Assembly (NCBI GenBank): GCA_026770585.1
Contig: MU646510.1
Coordinates: forward strand, 231,333-247,677
Reading direction: 5' to 3'
Source: Baffinella frigidus
Taxonomy: Eukaryota; Cryptophyceae; Cryptomonadales; Baffinellaceae
Length of the DNA stretch: 16,345 bases
A program made the position numbers and the translations under genes. Positions 14,201-16,345 of this stretch are shown here, one piece after another (the first letter of the stretch is position 1; every line of letters begins with the position of its first letter). The notes beneath the pieces are model-generated. The model was not told the DNA's origin and did no database searches. It saw only the letters and a program-made list of their open reading frames with translations.

Positions 14201-16141
14201 AAGGCAAAACGTCGCCGGTAAGGGACACTCGCCCTAACTCCGGCGTCAGCCGATTACCGGCATTCCGTATAATCCCGCCGTGTTGCGTACGGTCGCATGC
14301 TACGGAATGCCGGAATGAGGTTGACGCCGGAAATAGATCGAACGAAGGCCCTGAGGAGGGGTCGGCGGCTGGGGTGCCTAAGAGGGACGGCAAGGGCGTC
14401 AGTCATCGCACGCGCCTTTTCATGGCATCGCACCCCTCTTGATGTCGTCGCTGCGGCTGAATTTGGGCGTGCGAGGAACGGCAGGTACAGGTTGTGGTTG
14501 AATTCGGGGGTGCGGCATTCGGGAGTGCTGTGTCAGTCTCCTGCGGCCAACATCACTCCTGCGCGCTCATGGTATACATAGGCTAACGGGGCAAATTTAG
14601 GGTAGTTGTGCCTACGGGATTGCCTACTACAGGCCGTAGGGCTCGTACGAGAAACCCGGGCCTAAGAGCCCTACAGCCTACCGTCCCCAGATTTGTACCA
14701 GAGGTCGTCGAAATCCGACGACCACCAGTACAAAGCAAGGGGATTGAAAAACACGATTGTCTCCCACTCTGATAGCTGGTGGGGGCTGGAGAGATGGATA
14801 ATTTATTGCCAGACAACCAGCGTCAGCGCCGCACATGCTCGACGCATTGTGTCACTACTGTACCCCGTTTTGGCCGCTCATACGAGCATTTTCCGGATGG
14901 ATTCTAACTCCACCTCCCACGGCGGGGGCTGGGAGTTGAAACGCTACAGCTCACAACTACAAAAGGTTGTGGGTGTAGGGTTTAGGGCCCGCCGGGGGTC
15001 TGTCGTCGTCCAGCGATCGTCAGTTTAGGGTTGAGGGTTGAGGGTTGAGGGTTGCACCGCGGTCCAGTGCTGAGGAGCCACCGACCTCCTTGAACCCTAT
15101 AGGTGTTGAGGGTTTAGGGTTTATGGGTTTCACGTAAACCCTAAACCCTGGGGGGGGGGGGTTTCAGGTTGAGGGGGTATGCCTGAATCCTGAATCCTGA
15201 CTCTAAACTCTAGAGAGGAGCGGCGTTTAGGGTTCAGGGTTGAGAAGGTTTTTCTGACCCCTGATCCCTGCACCCAAAACGCAAAACCCTCGAGGGGTTT
15301 AGGGGTGTTTTTAGGGTTTCACCTAAATCCTGAACCCTGAACCCTAAACCCTGAACCCTCTAACACTAGAGGGGTTTTGGGGGTTAGGGTTCAGGTGGGT
15401 TGTCTAAATCCTAAACCCTAAACCCTACACCAGGACGACGGCTCGGTCTATTGCTGGGGAGCTAACTATCACGGCAAGCTTGGCAACGGAGATCTCACTG
15501 AACGTTGGGCACCGGTAGTCCCCCTGAGGGCCCTTATCCCTAATCCCTAATCCCTGGAACTCTAAAACCTAAACCAGAATCAACCAGAACGAACCATAAT
15601 ATCCAACACCAAGATAATAGCCAGGACGCTCGCTCGACGTCGGTAGACCCCATGAGGGCCCTGTCCATAAACCCTAAACCCTAAAACCTGAACTCTGAAC
15701 CCTGAACCCTGAACCCTAACCCCTGAACCCTGAACCATCAACCATCAACCATCGACCATAATCACGACCATGAAACTTGAACCCTAAACCCTAAACCCTA
15801 AACCCTAAACCATAAACCATAAACCATAAACCATAAACCATAAACCATAAACCATAAACCATAAACCCTAGCGGTCGCGCAGAGCATGTAACGAAGGGTC
15901 CTTGATCTGGCCGAGTGGCTTGAGTGAAGCCTACGGATGCACATTATTTGAACCAGAGGTGAAGCGTTTTGAAGGTTCGGCCAATCCGTGGCACATCAGT
16001 ATTCTCACCACTCGAGGCCAGAACAGGGACTGTTTCTCAAGTGTGGTTGTTGGGCAGGTTGCGGTCTATGGACTGGGGGCCGGGAGCACCGTGTCGGTCA
16101 TCGTGGGTTCCTTTGACAGTGATGCCACCTGTGCCATCACG
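104..16141 (+). CDS. Multi-exon gene: two LamG-like units, Cys-rich linker and RCC1 repeats (partial at both ends)
   Basis: Joined from 20 exons: 104-154, 264-412, 533-760, 1364-1447, 2031-2108, 3026-3556, 3837-3917, 4122-4199, 4771-4809, 5153-5216, 5525-5730, 6745-6834, 7776-7859, 10182-10250, 12030-12122, 13587-13676, 14137-14217, 14485-14571, 15434-15514 and 16058-16141. Every junction is GT-AG and keeps frame; phases are 0 except phase 1 before exon 1 and at introns 1 and 10. The product, about 782 residues here, has two LamG/concanavalin A-like units (residues 1-196 and 197-426), a Cys-rich segment (427-500) and RCC1 propeller repeats from about residue 480 on. Start codon and signal peptide must lie upstream, stop downstream. 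Known family roles (LamG: carbohydrate or protein binding; RCC1: beta-propeller scaffold) suggest an extracellular or surface adhesion or recognition protein, which is inference. No transcript was available, so exon borders rest on frame, splice sites and the internal repeats. A pseudogene is less likely because no exon has a stop. Confidence 0.8.
155..263 (+). repeat. Intron 1, telomere-like repeats
   Basis: This 109-base phase-1 intron is almost entirely CCCTAAA/CCCGAAA/CCCCAAA-type heptamers. The borders carry a direct repeat: TCAGGTAACGC at 151-161 and TCAGGCAACGC at 260-270. LamG unit 2 has no intron here. Confidence 0.88.
264..412 (+). CDS. Exon 2: LamG unit 1, middle
   Basis: Acceptor CCCTCAG, donor GTAACT; enters in phase 1 and leaves in phase 0. 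It encodes NARHAALTGGTVSLRNASGN followed by GAYNVVTGLAG and ends WPTGSIPSAFT. Unit 2 has the same block uninterrupted (AGTVSLRNASGNGAYNVV, WPAGSIPSAFT). The pattern DLSGNxRHA then SIPSAFT is typical of LamG/concanavalin A-like domains of algal surface proteins. Confidence 0.85.
413..532 (+). repeat. Intron 2, telomere-like repeats
   Basis: A 120-base phase-0 intron of degenerate CCCTGACTTCC-, CCCTAAA- and CCCGAAA-type units ending GAACCAG. Absent from LamG unit 2 at the same codon. No clear flanking duplication. Confidence 0.85.
533..760 (+). CDS. Exon 3: LamG unit 1, core strands
   Basis: Acceptor CTGAACCAG, donor GTGCGT; 76 codons, phase 0 on both sides. It encodes ICSVTRYDETGSNFQRIL, then a HGHHTGARGKAYYDAYRT stretch, then DWLVLCGTNGGTAPGNI, ending VMEQ. 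Unit 2 aligns along its whole length (VCSVTRYDETGSTYKRIL, DWAVMCGTNGGAHPGNI, LFEQ). These are the core strands of the LamG-like sandwich. The next exon continues directly as AEIGTSVGGTGN. Confidence 0.88.
761..1363 (+). other. Intron 3 of unit 1
   Basis: 603 bases. A short CCCTAAA run lies at 951-975. The beginning (CTCGACCACACCCACGCTGA) and the last 150 bases (CGAGATGTCGAGATTCAGTT and onward) match intron 6 of unit 2, so intron and exons were duplicated together. It also contains GGCCAGCGCCGATGGGG near 1116, matching unit 2. Confidence 0.75.
1364..1447 (+). CDS. Exon 4: LamG unit 1, late strand
   Basis: Acceptor TGTGTCCAG, donor GTAAGC; 28 codons, phase 0. It encodes AEIGTSVGGTGNLQLVIN and ends NEPSDW. 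In this family the stretch G(T)xxGGxGxLQLxIN followed by ExSDW precedes the final strand. The equivalent in unit 2 is exon 7. The exon border and the intron sequence just upstream of it are both conserved between the units. Confidence 0.85.
1448..2030 (+). other. Intron 4 of unit 1
   Basis: 583 bases. The last part (about 1895-2030) matches intron 7 of unit 2: remnant GTCCAGCACTCTCTC, then telomere-like CCAAACA/CCCGAAA units up to GAAACCAG. The first 450 bases are additional to unit 2 and hold an inverted repeat (1680-1819). Confidence 0.75.
1680..1819. mobile_element. Foldback (inverted-repeat) element in intron 4
   Basis: Left arm 1680-1711 contains AGAGAACCAAATCGGGG; right arm 1789-1819 contains CCCGATTTGGTTCTCTT. 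The arms are about 30 bases with few mismatches and enclose about 77 bases. No coding capacity; MITE-like. Confidence 0.7.
2031..2108 (+). CDS. Exon 5: LamG unit 1, last strand and helix
   Basis: Acceptor CGAAACCAG supplied by a telomere-like tract, donor GTGAGA; 26 codons, phase 0. It encodes VLHSVLIWDSALSTATMKSV and ends TAALRQ. The pattern (V)xIWDxALSxxxMxxV is the usual end of LamG-like domains. A second copy of the exon end and donor lies at 2305-2325, after the purine tract; reading through to it would meet an in-frame stop at 2136-2138, so the first donor is taken. Confidence 0.88.
2109..2304 (+). repeat. GA-rich purine microsatellite
   Basis: About 190 bases of GA and GAGT/GATA variants on the sense strand, directly after the exon-5 donor. 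It is bracketed by a duplicated exon end plus splice donor. Confidence 0.92.
2109..3025 (+). other. Intron 5 between LamG units
   Basis: 917 bases. It opens with a purine tract to about 2304, then a second copy of the exon-5 end and donor (2305-2325). The part from about 2550 to 2880 resembles intron 8 after unit 2 (for example CCCCTTTTGGG, GCTCTCACCTCTGT, AAGCAGAAGAGGAGGAAGAA), so the duplication included this intron. No further gene seen. Confidence 0.72.
3026..3556 (+). CDS. Exon 6: LamG unit 2, large uninterrupted exon
   Basis: Acceptor CACTTGCAG, donor GTCTCG; 177 codons, phase 0. It begins ILGKPTVSEAFSPWLASVLA and runs through NGAWGIYSASAVSGKTL, the SVTRYDETG block and HGHENGMRGVVHYPDS to DWAVMCGTNGGAHPGNILFEQ. 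It covers what unit 1 spreads over exons 1-3, with none of the three intervening introns. Junction residues ILG recur at exon 9, so the LamG-end to ILG boundary is the same in both places. Confidence 0.9.
3557..3836 (+). other. Intron 6 of unit 2, with a pyrimidine microsatellite
   Basis: 280 bases. Positions 3557-3620 are CT- and CCCT-type repeats just inside the donor. The remainder (from GTACTCGACCACGCTCACG) corresponds to intron 3 of unit 1, ending GGGGACGGTGTGCAG. Confidence 0.78.
3837..3917 (+). CDS. Exon 7: LamG unit 2, late strand
   Basis: Acceptor CGGTGTGCAG, donor GTGCTG (weak, but the only one in phase); 27 codons. It encodes AEIGTATGGSGNGQLNIN and ends DESDW, aligning with exon 4. 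The first 11 bases of the following intron nearly repeat the first 11 bases of exon 8, which places this border firmly. Confidence 0.87.
3918..4121 (+). repeat. Intron 7 of unit 2, telomere-like repeats flanked by a direct repeat
   Basis: 204 bases. After GTGCTGCACTCTCTCCAA come CCCGAAA, CCCCACA and CCCCAAA units ending CGAAACCAG. The first 11 bases (GTGCTGCACTC, 3918-3928) recur at the start of exon 8 (GTGGTGCACTC, 4122-4132). Confidence 0.88.
4122..4199 (+). CDS. Exon 8: LamG unit 2, last strand and helix
   Basis: Acceptor CGAAACCAG at the end of a telomere-like tract, donor GTGAGA; 26 codons, phase 0. It encodes VVHSVVIWDSALSTATMKSV and ends TMALRD. It matches exon 5 in length and nearly in sequence, so the two units arose by recent tandem duplication. 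Confidence 0.88.
4200..4770 (+). other. Intron 8 after LamG unit 2
   Basis: 571 bases. The first 360 resemble intron 5. From about 4565 to the acceptor it is telomere-like: CCCCAAA, a homogenised CCCTACA block (about 4584-4616), CCCTAAA and CCCGAAA, ending AACCAG. The acceptor side therefore differs from that of intron 5, where no telomere-like units precede CTTGCAG. Confidence 0.78.
4771..4809 (+). CDS. Exon 9: start of Cys-rich segment
   Basis: Acceptor CTAAACCAG, donor GTCAGT; only 13 codons, phase 0. It encodes ILGACPVDTYSTT, the opening of a GCC2/GCC3 or TNFR-like Cys-rich repeat (CPxxTYSTTxGA...). ILG after the LamG helix repeats the junction seen between exons 5 and 6. Confidence 0.78.
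4810..5152 (+). other. Intron 9
   Basis: 343 bases of AT-richer sequence. It holds an inverted-repeat element at 5007-5140; the rest has no recognisable content beyond a related GTGTAGTAATTCC fragment near 4898. Confidence 0.7.
5007..5140. mobile_element. Foldback element, family C
   Basis: 134 bases with arms of about 50 bases: the left begins TCCTGGAACATCATTTAATT, the right ends AATTATGTTCCTGGA. The inner arm ends (GGCAATGAAAGATGCTACACA-like) and loop (ACTAGTAAT) are shared with 13309-13448. No coding capacity. It ends 12 bases upstream of exon 10. Confidence 0.82.
5153..5216 (+). CDS. Exon 10: Cys-rich segment, second part
   Basis: Acceptor CGTTGCAG, donor GTGAAC; enters in phase 0, leaves in phase 1. 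It encodes VGAGSPQECASCPAAECVDC and then K. Together with exon 9 it gives CPVDTYSTT-VGAGSPQECASCP, a typical extracellular disulfide-rich GCC2/GCC3-like repeat. A foldback element ends only 12 bases before this exon. Confidence 0.82.
5217..5524 (+). other. Intron 10 (phase 1)
   Basis: 308 bases. It starts with a few CCCGAAA units (to about 5250). At 5363-5382 it holds CTTCGAAGCCCGCTGTGTGG, a solo right end of the family B element. Nothing else recognised. Confidence 0.65.
5525..5730 (+). CDS. Exon 11: end of Cys-rich segment and first RCC1 half repeats
   Basis: Acceptor CCTCGCAG, donor GTAAGG; enters in phase 1, leaves in phase 0. It encodes GYSAPTGSTSVAACTLNS, the second GCC2/GCC3-like turn, then PGKEHTCARISAEGVKCWGG and GRLGNGGVGNGGENDNSFP, an RCC1 repeat core with HTCA and CWG. 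Unlike later repeats, no intron separates HTCA from CWG here. The CWGGGWGG stretch comes from a run of ten G at 5657-5666, a place where read errors or real slippage could shift the frame. Confidence 0.85.
6251..6317. repeat. Nested perfect hairpins
   Basis: GGGAAGAAATGGTTTCTTCCC (6251-6271) is a 9-base stem with a 3-base loop. It overlaps a second hairpin, stem TTGGAGCGG / CCGCTCCAA with loop GATAGGA (6278-6302), itself enclosed by GGTTTCTT and AAGAAACC. The two structures are mutually exclusive in part. Confidence 0.8.
6441..6560. mobile_element. Inverted-repeat element, family A, copy 1
   Basis: Contains AACTCCGGTGGCAACCTAAT, then ATTCCGGCAGTCCG and, inverted, CGGATTGCCGGAAT. Family A consensus ends are CCAATTCCGGCGTCAACC and its complement. 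This copy is decayed on the right. Confidence 0.65.
6745..6834 (+). CDS. Exon 12: RCC1 half repeat (VxxGxxHTCA type)
   Basis: Acceptor GCGCGGGCAG, donor GTATGC; 30 codons, phase 0. It encodes VDVTVPGGSAMDGNDIVGLA and then VGNDHTCAVM. This is the outer half of an RCC1 blade: hydrophobic strand, then GxxHTCA. It follows P at the end of exon 11 and precedes the CWG half in exon 13. Confidence 0.88.
6840..6995. mobile_element. Inverted-repeat element, family B, decayed copy
   Basis: Left end CCACACAGCAGACTTCTCAG begins just inside the donor of exon 12. The interior has CCTACGGTAGGCAACCCGTAG and GGACAT; the right end is weak (AAATTCCTTTGTGG, 6982-6995). Confidence 0.62.
7186..7348. mobile_element. 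Inverted-repeat element, family B, complete copy
   Basis: 163 bases. Left end CCACACAGCGGGCTGCCAAG, right end CCCTTCGAAGTCAGCTGTGTGG: inverted repeats of about 25 bases. The interior is a set of CCGTAGG/CCTACGG palindromes. No coding capacity and no clear target duplication. Confidence 0.85.
7776..7859 (+). CDS. Exon 13: RCC1 half repeat (CWG type)
   Basis: Acceptor CCACCTGGCAG, donor GTAAGA; 28 codons, phase 0. It encodes GTGEVMCWGNNNEGQIGIG and TETANSPTP. The GxVxCWGxNxxGQIGxG core is the classical RCC1 signature. The acceptor region and first bases resemble those of exon 17, so the exons were copied with flanking intron sequence. Confidence 0.9.
7871..8003. mobile_element. Inverted-repeat element, family A, copy 2
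   Basis: Left: CGCCCCAATTCCGGCGCCAA; right: GGAATAAGGTTGACGCGG. The interior has repeated TACGGAATGCCGGAAT. It begins 11 bases past the exon-13 donor; AACACCGGTAAG before it and AACGCCGGTATG after it form a possible target duplication. Confidence 0.75.
8544..8707. mobile_element. Inverted-repeat element, family B, complete copy
   Basis: 164 bases. Left CCACACAGCAGACTTCGCGG, right CCTTCGAAGCCCGCTGTGTGG. The interior has CCTACGGTAGGCAATACCG and CCTGGTGGCTCAGCCACCAGG, a perfect hairpin. Confidence 0.83.
8811..8972. mobile_element. Inverted-repeat element, family B, complete copy
   Basis: 162 bases. Left CCACACAGCGGGCTACGAAG, right CCCTTCGAAGTCCGCTGTGTGG. It is the closest relative of the copy at 7186-7348, sharing GGGATTTTCGGCCCA and the TATGTCCCTACGG interior. 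Confidence 0.86.
9548..9822. repeat. Large inverted repeat
   Basis: Left arm about 9548-9600 (ACTTCTGACCCCCTCGGCCG ... GACGGTTCTGGATT), right arm about 9769-9822 as its complement (GATTCCAGAACCGTCGAGAA ... GGGGTCAAAAGTTGAA). The arms are about 53 bases with several mismatches and enclose about 168 bases without coding pattern. Confidence 0.75.
9896..9986. repeat. Short foldback element
   Basis: 91 bases with arms of about 36: GAAATCTGTGGCAGGGTGG at the left and CACCCCTGTCACAGATTTC at the right, almost perfectly complementary, with a loop of about 18 bases. Confidence 0.82.
10182..10250 (+). CDS. Exon 14: RCC1 half repeat (VxxGxxTMCA type)
   Basis: The acceptor is AAACCCTAAAG, so the 3' splice site lies at the end of a telomere-like heptamer (AAAG rather than CAG). 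Donor GTATGA; 23 codons, phase 0. It encodes VAVGIGGTALAVTAGYNTMC and then ALM. It is the shortest half repeat of the series but keeps the pattern VxxGxxAxxVxxGxxxxCALM. Confidence 0.82.
10967..12026 (+). repeat. Kilobase-scale telomere-like array, C-rich strand in sense
   Basis: Degenerate CCCTAAA, CCCTACA, CCCTGAA, ACACCCT and related heptamers. Nearly the whole array is in one orientation and it runs to 4 bases before the acceptor of exon 15. It is far more diverged than a functional telomere and lies between coding exons, so it is interstitial. Confidence 0.9.
11366..11561. mobile_element. Foldback element inside the telomere-like array
   Basis: Left arm CTACTGGACCTCCCGAAGCT and GCGTTTTGATTT; right arm AAAATCGAAACACAGCTTCC and TAGGGTTCAGTAG, its near complement. 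About 196 bases, flanked on both sides by telomere-like units. Confidence 0.75.
12030..12122 (+). CDS. Exon 15: RCC1 half repeat (CWG type)
   Basis: Acceptor CAACCGAAACAG at the end of a 1 kb telomere-like stretch, donor GTACCT; 31 codons, phase 0. It encodes ITGMVKCWGSNYHGKLGVG followed by QTFEDLPDSSTP. SNYHGKLG is shared with exon 19 (ANYHGKLG). Confidence 0.88.
12174..12323. mobile_element. Foldback element
   Basis: Arms of about 30 bases: TCTCATCTCGAAAGATAACT at the left, AGTTATCTTCCGAGATGAAA at the right. The interior is AT-rich (ATTAGATTTTC, CCTTTTATTGAAAAGG hairpin). No coding capacity. Confidence 0.82.
12382..12484. repeat. Inverted repeat with AAGTCAA / TTGACTT arms
   Basis: CACCTAAGTCAACTTTCCCC at the left and GGGGGAGTTGACTTAGGCG at the right; AAGTCAA or its complement occurs four times between 12370 and 12480. 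A GGACCCGGGTCC palindrome lies at 12419-12430. Confidence 0.65.
12700..12760 (+). pseudogene. Decayed RCC1 half exon (CWG type)
   Basis: The region reads as YCG-stop-PSNVE and, after a one-base shift, GRLGD then INQPTP, ending at CCG|GTAGCT like the real CWG exons (…P|donor). The stop and shift break it and no good acceptor precedes it. Taken as a lost RCC1 module between exons 15 and 16. Similarity is short, so this is tentative. Confidence 0.45.
12773..13016 (+). repeat. Telomere-like array
   Basis: CCCTAAA units with variant blocks (CCATAAA three times near 12915-12938, CCCTACA, CCTTAAA); the last part is six or more near-perfect CCCTAAA copies. Inside intron 15. Confidence 0.9.
13057..13166. 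repeat. Dispersed repeat D, copy 1
   Basis: About 110 bases that recur in inverted orientation at 14787-14898. Shared blocks include ACGGGGTACAGTA, CACAATGCGT, GCATGTGCG and GGCAATAAATTATC. Confidence 0.8.
13309..13448. mobile_element. Foldback element, family C
   Basis: 140 bases with arms of about 55: the left begins TTATCCGGGGAAACCTAGTG, the right ends ACCTTTTCCCGGATAA. GGCAATGAAAATTACTACAC and the loop ACTAGTAAT relate it to 5007-5140. Confidence 0.85.
13587..13676 (+). CDS. Exon 16: RCC1 half repeat (VxxGxxHTCA type)
   Basis: Acceptor GGGGGGGCAG, donor GTAAGC; 30 codons, phase 0. It encodes MVVLIDGNSATPLSDVVAVS and SGHDHTCAVL. The initial M is an ordinary residue in the V position, not a start. 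About 80 bases of upstream intron resemble the sequence before exon 18. Confidence 0.88.
13677..14136 (+). other. Intron 16
   Basis: 460 bases, mostly a composite family A element (13741-13990), then G-rich degenerate telomere-like units (about 14072-14115). Confidence 0.7.
13741..13990. mobile_element. Inverted-repeat element, family A, composite copy
   Basis: Left GGACGCCCCAATTCCGGTGT, right GGTTGATGCCGGAATTAG. A second left-end-like block (AGCGTCACCTTAATTCTGGC) lies near 13889, so one element probably sits within another. Confidence 0.68.
14137..14217 (+). CDS. Exon 17: RCC1 half repeat (CWG type)
   Basis: Acceptor CCACGTGGCAG, donor GTAAGG; 27 codons, phase 0. It encodes DTGGIWCWGDGGIGRLGDG and TNQGKTSP. 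The usual N after CWG is D here. An inverted-repeat element (family A) starts about 14 bases past the donor. Confidence 0.9.
14218..14484 (+). other. Intron 17
   Basis: 267 bases: family A element, then AATAGATCGAACGAAGGCCCTGAGG-like sequence also seen after the family A element in intron 13, then a 70-base stretch shared with the end of intron 15 (GCACGCGCCTTTT, GGGCGTGCG). Confidence 0.72.
14231..14335. mobile_element. Inverted-repeat element, family A, copy 4
   Basis: GCCCTAACTCCGGCGTCAGC at the left, GGAATGAGGTTGACGCCGG at the right, with CCGGCATTCCGTA and TACGGAATGCCGG as inner arms. It fills most of intron 17 (14218-14484), 13 bases past the donor. Confidence 0.8.
14485..14571 (+). CDS. 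Exon 18: RCC1 half repeat (VxxGxxHSCA type)
   Basis: Acceptor GAACGGCAG, donor GTATAC; 29 codons, phase 0. It encodes VQVVVEFGGAAFGSAVSVSC and GQHHSCALM. It has an additional Cys (VSC) not seen in the other half repeats. Confidence 0.88.
14787..14898. repeat. Dispersed repeat D, copy 2 (inverted)
   Basis: Reverse complement of 13057-13166 over about 110 bases, with roughly one mismatch in six to seven by eye. Together the copies flank exons 16-18. Confidence 0.8.
15025..15433. repeat. Telomere-like block that switches strand
   Basis: Alternates between G-rich (TTGAGGG, TTTAGGG) and C-rich (CCCTAAA, CCCTGAA) units, forming hairpins such as GGGTTTAGGG...CCCTAAACCC, plus a run of about 11 G near 15150. 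It ends with C-rich units and CTACACCAG at exon 19. Confidence 0.85.
15434..15514 (+). CDS. Exon 19: RCC1 half repeat (CWG type)
   Basis: Acceptor CTACACCAG at the end of a telomere-like tract, donor GTAGTC; 27 codons, phase 0. It encodes DDGSVYCWGANYHGKLGNG and DLTERWAP, a near-consensus RCC1 core. A shortened copy of its two ends lies about 190 bases downstream (15625-15642). Confidence 0.9.
15515..16057 (+). other. Intron 19
   Basis: 543 bases. Telomere-like units at 15535-15600 and 15664-15867 surround a remnant of exon 19. After 15867 comes a stretch with GATCTGGCCGAGTGGCTTGA, a motif also near 7484 and 13018. Confidence 0.75.
15810..15865 (+). repeat. Homogeneous CCATAAA array
   Basis: Eight perfect copies of CCATAAA follow directly on CCCTAAA copies without loss of the seven-base register. 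Confidence 0.93.
16058..16141 (+). CDS. Exon 20: RCC1 half repeat (last in window)
   Basis: Acceptor GTTGGGCAG, donor GTGAGG; 28 codons, phase 0. It encodes VAVYGLGAGSTVSVIVGSFD and SDATCAIT. The donor shows that the gene continues past the window; by pattern the next exon should be of the CWG type. Confidence 0.86.
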
Positions 16142-16345
16142 GTGAGGACCACGCCCGAATTTATGTCATATTTCTTCCAGCGCCAACCTGATTCCGGCGT
16201 TCCGTATCACCCTACCGTGTTGCATACGGCAACACCCTGCGGAATGCCGGAATCAGGGTGACGCCGGAATTCGGTCGTCCACCCGTATGGGGAAGCAGCT
16301 ATCGTGGGCAAGTGGCCGGGTCGGAGACAACCTTGCAGGGGGGGG
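16142..16345 (+). other. Intron 20, partial, with family A element
   Basis: The element spans about 16181-16275: CGCCAACCTGATTCCGGCGT at the left, CAGGGTGACGCCGGAATTCGG at the right, with a GCGTTCCGTATCACC inner arm. The window ends in GGGGGGG without reaching the next exon. Confidence 0.78.

Larger units (their letters stand above)
14572..15433 (+). other. Intron 18
   Basis: 862 bases. It holds a family B-like interior (CCTACGGGATTGCC ... GGCCGTAGGG, 14610-14642), a perfect hairpin GGTCGTCG/CGACGACC at 14703-14721, dispersed repeat D copy 2, and a mixed-orientation telomere-like block from about 15025 on. Confidence 0.72.

Overview
The window looks like nuclear DNA of a photosynthetic or otherwise protist-grade eukaryote, possibly a green or prasinophyte-type alga. 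The telomere-like heptamer is of the plant type (CCCTAAA on the + strand), there are many spliceosomal GT-AG introns, and the proteins encoded are LamG-like and RCC1 modules of a kind seen in algae and protists. The lineage call is an inference. No bacterial operon, rRNA, tRNA, CRISPR array or transposase gene was recognised, and no open reading frame is long enough to be a normal intronless gene.

I read one large gene on the + strand, partial at both ends. It can be assembled from 20 exons between 104 and 16141: 2348 coding bases, about 782 codons, roughly 14% of the window. Reading frame and intron phase agree at every one of the 19 junctions. Region 1 (104-4199) holds two tandem LamG/concanavalin A-like units of about 200 residues. 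Unit 1 is exons 1-5 and lacks its beginning; unit 2 is exons 6-8. Region 2 (4771-5730) is a small Cys-rich segment of the GCC2/GCC3 or TNFR/EGF-like type. It runs directly into region 3 (5585-16141), a series of at least five RCC1-type beta-propeller repeats. These carry alternating motifs of the form HTCA and CWGxNxxGxLGxG. From exon 12 on, each repeat is split over two phase-0 exons, one per half repeat. The whole reads like an extracellular or surface multidomain protein with a lectin-like head, a Cys-rich linker and an RCC1 propeller. Function and location are inferences.

The introns are the most unusual part. Many consist partly or wholly of degenerate seven-base telomere-like repeats (CCCTAAA, CCCGAAA, CCCCAAA, CCCTACA, CCATAAA and others), nearly always with the C-rich strand in the sense direction and often ending at the 3' splice site as ...AACCAG. 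LamG unit 1 has such introns where unit 2 has none. Two telomere-like introns are flanked by 11-base direct repeats, as expected if they arose by insertion with target duplication. The remaining intron space is packed with short inverted-repeat (foldback or MITE-like) elements of several families. It also holds decayed RCC1 half exons, microexon-like islands and a purine microsatellite bracketed by a duplicated 5' splice site.
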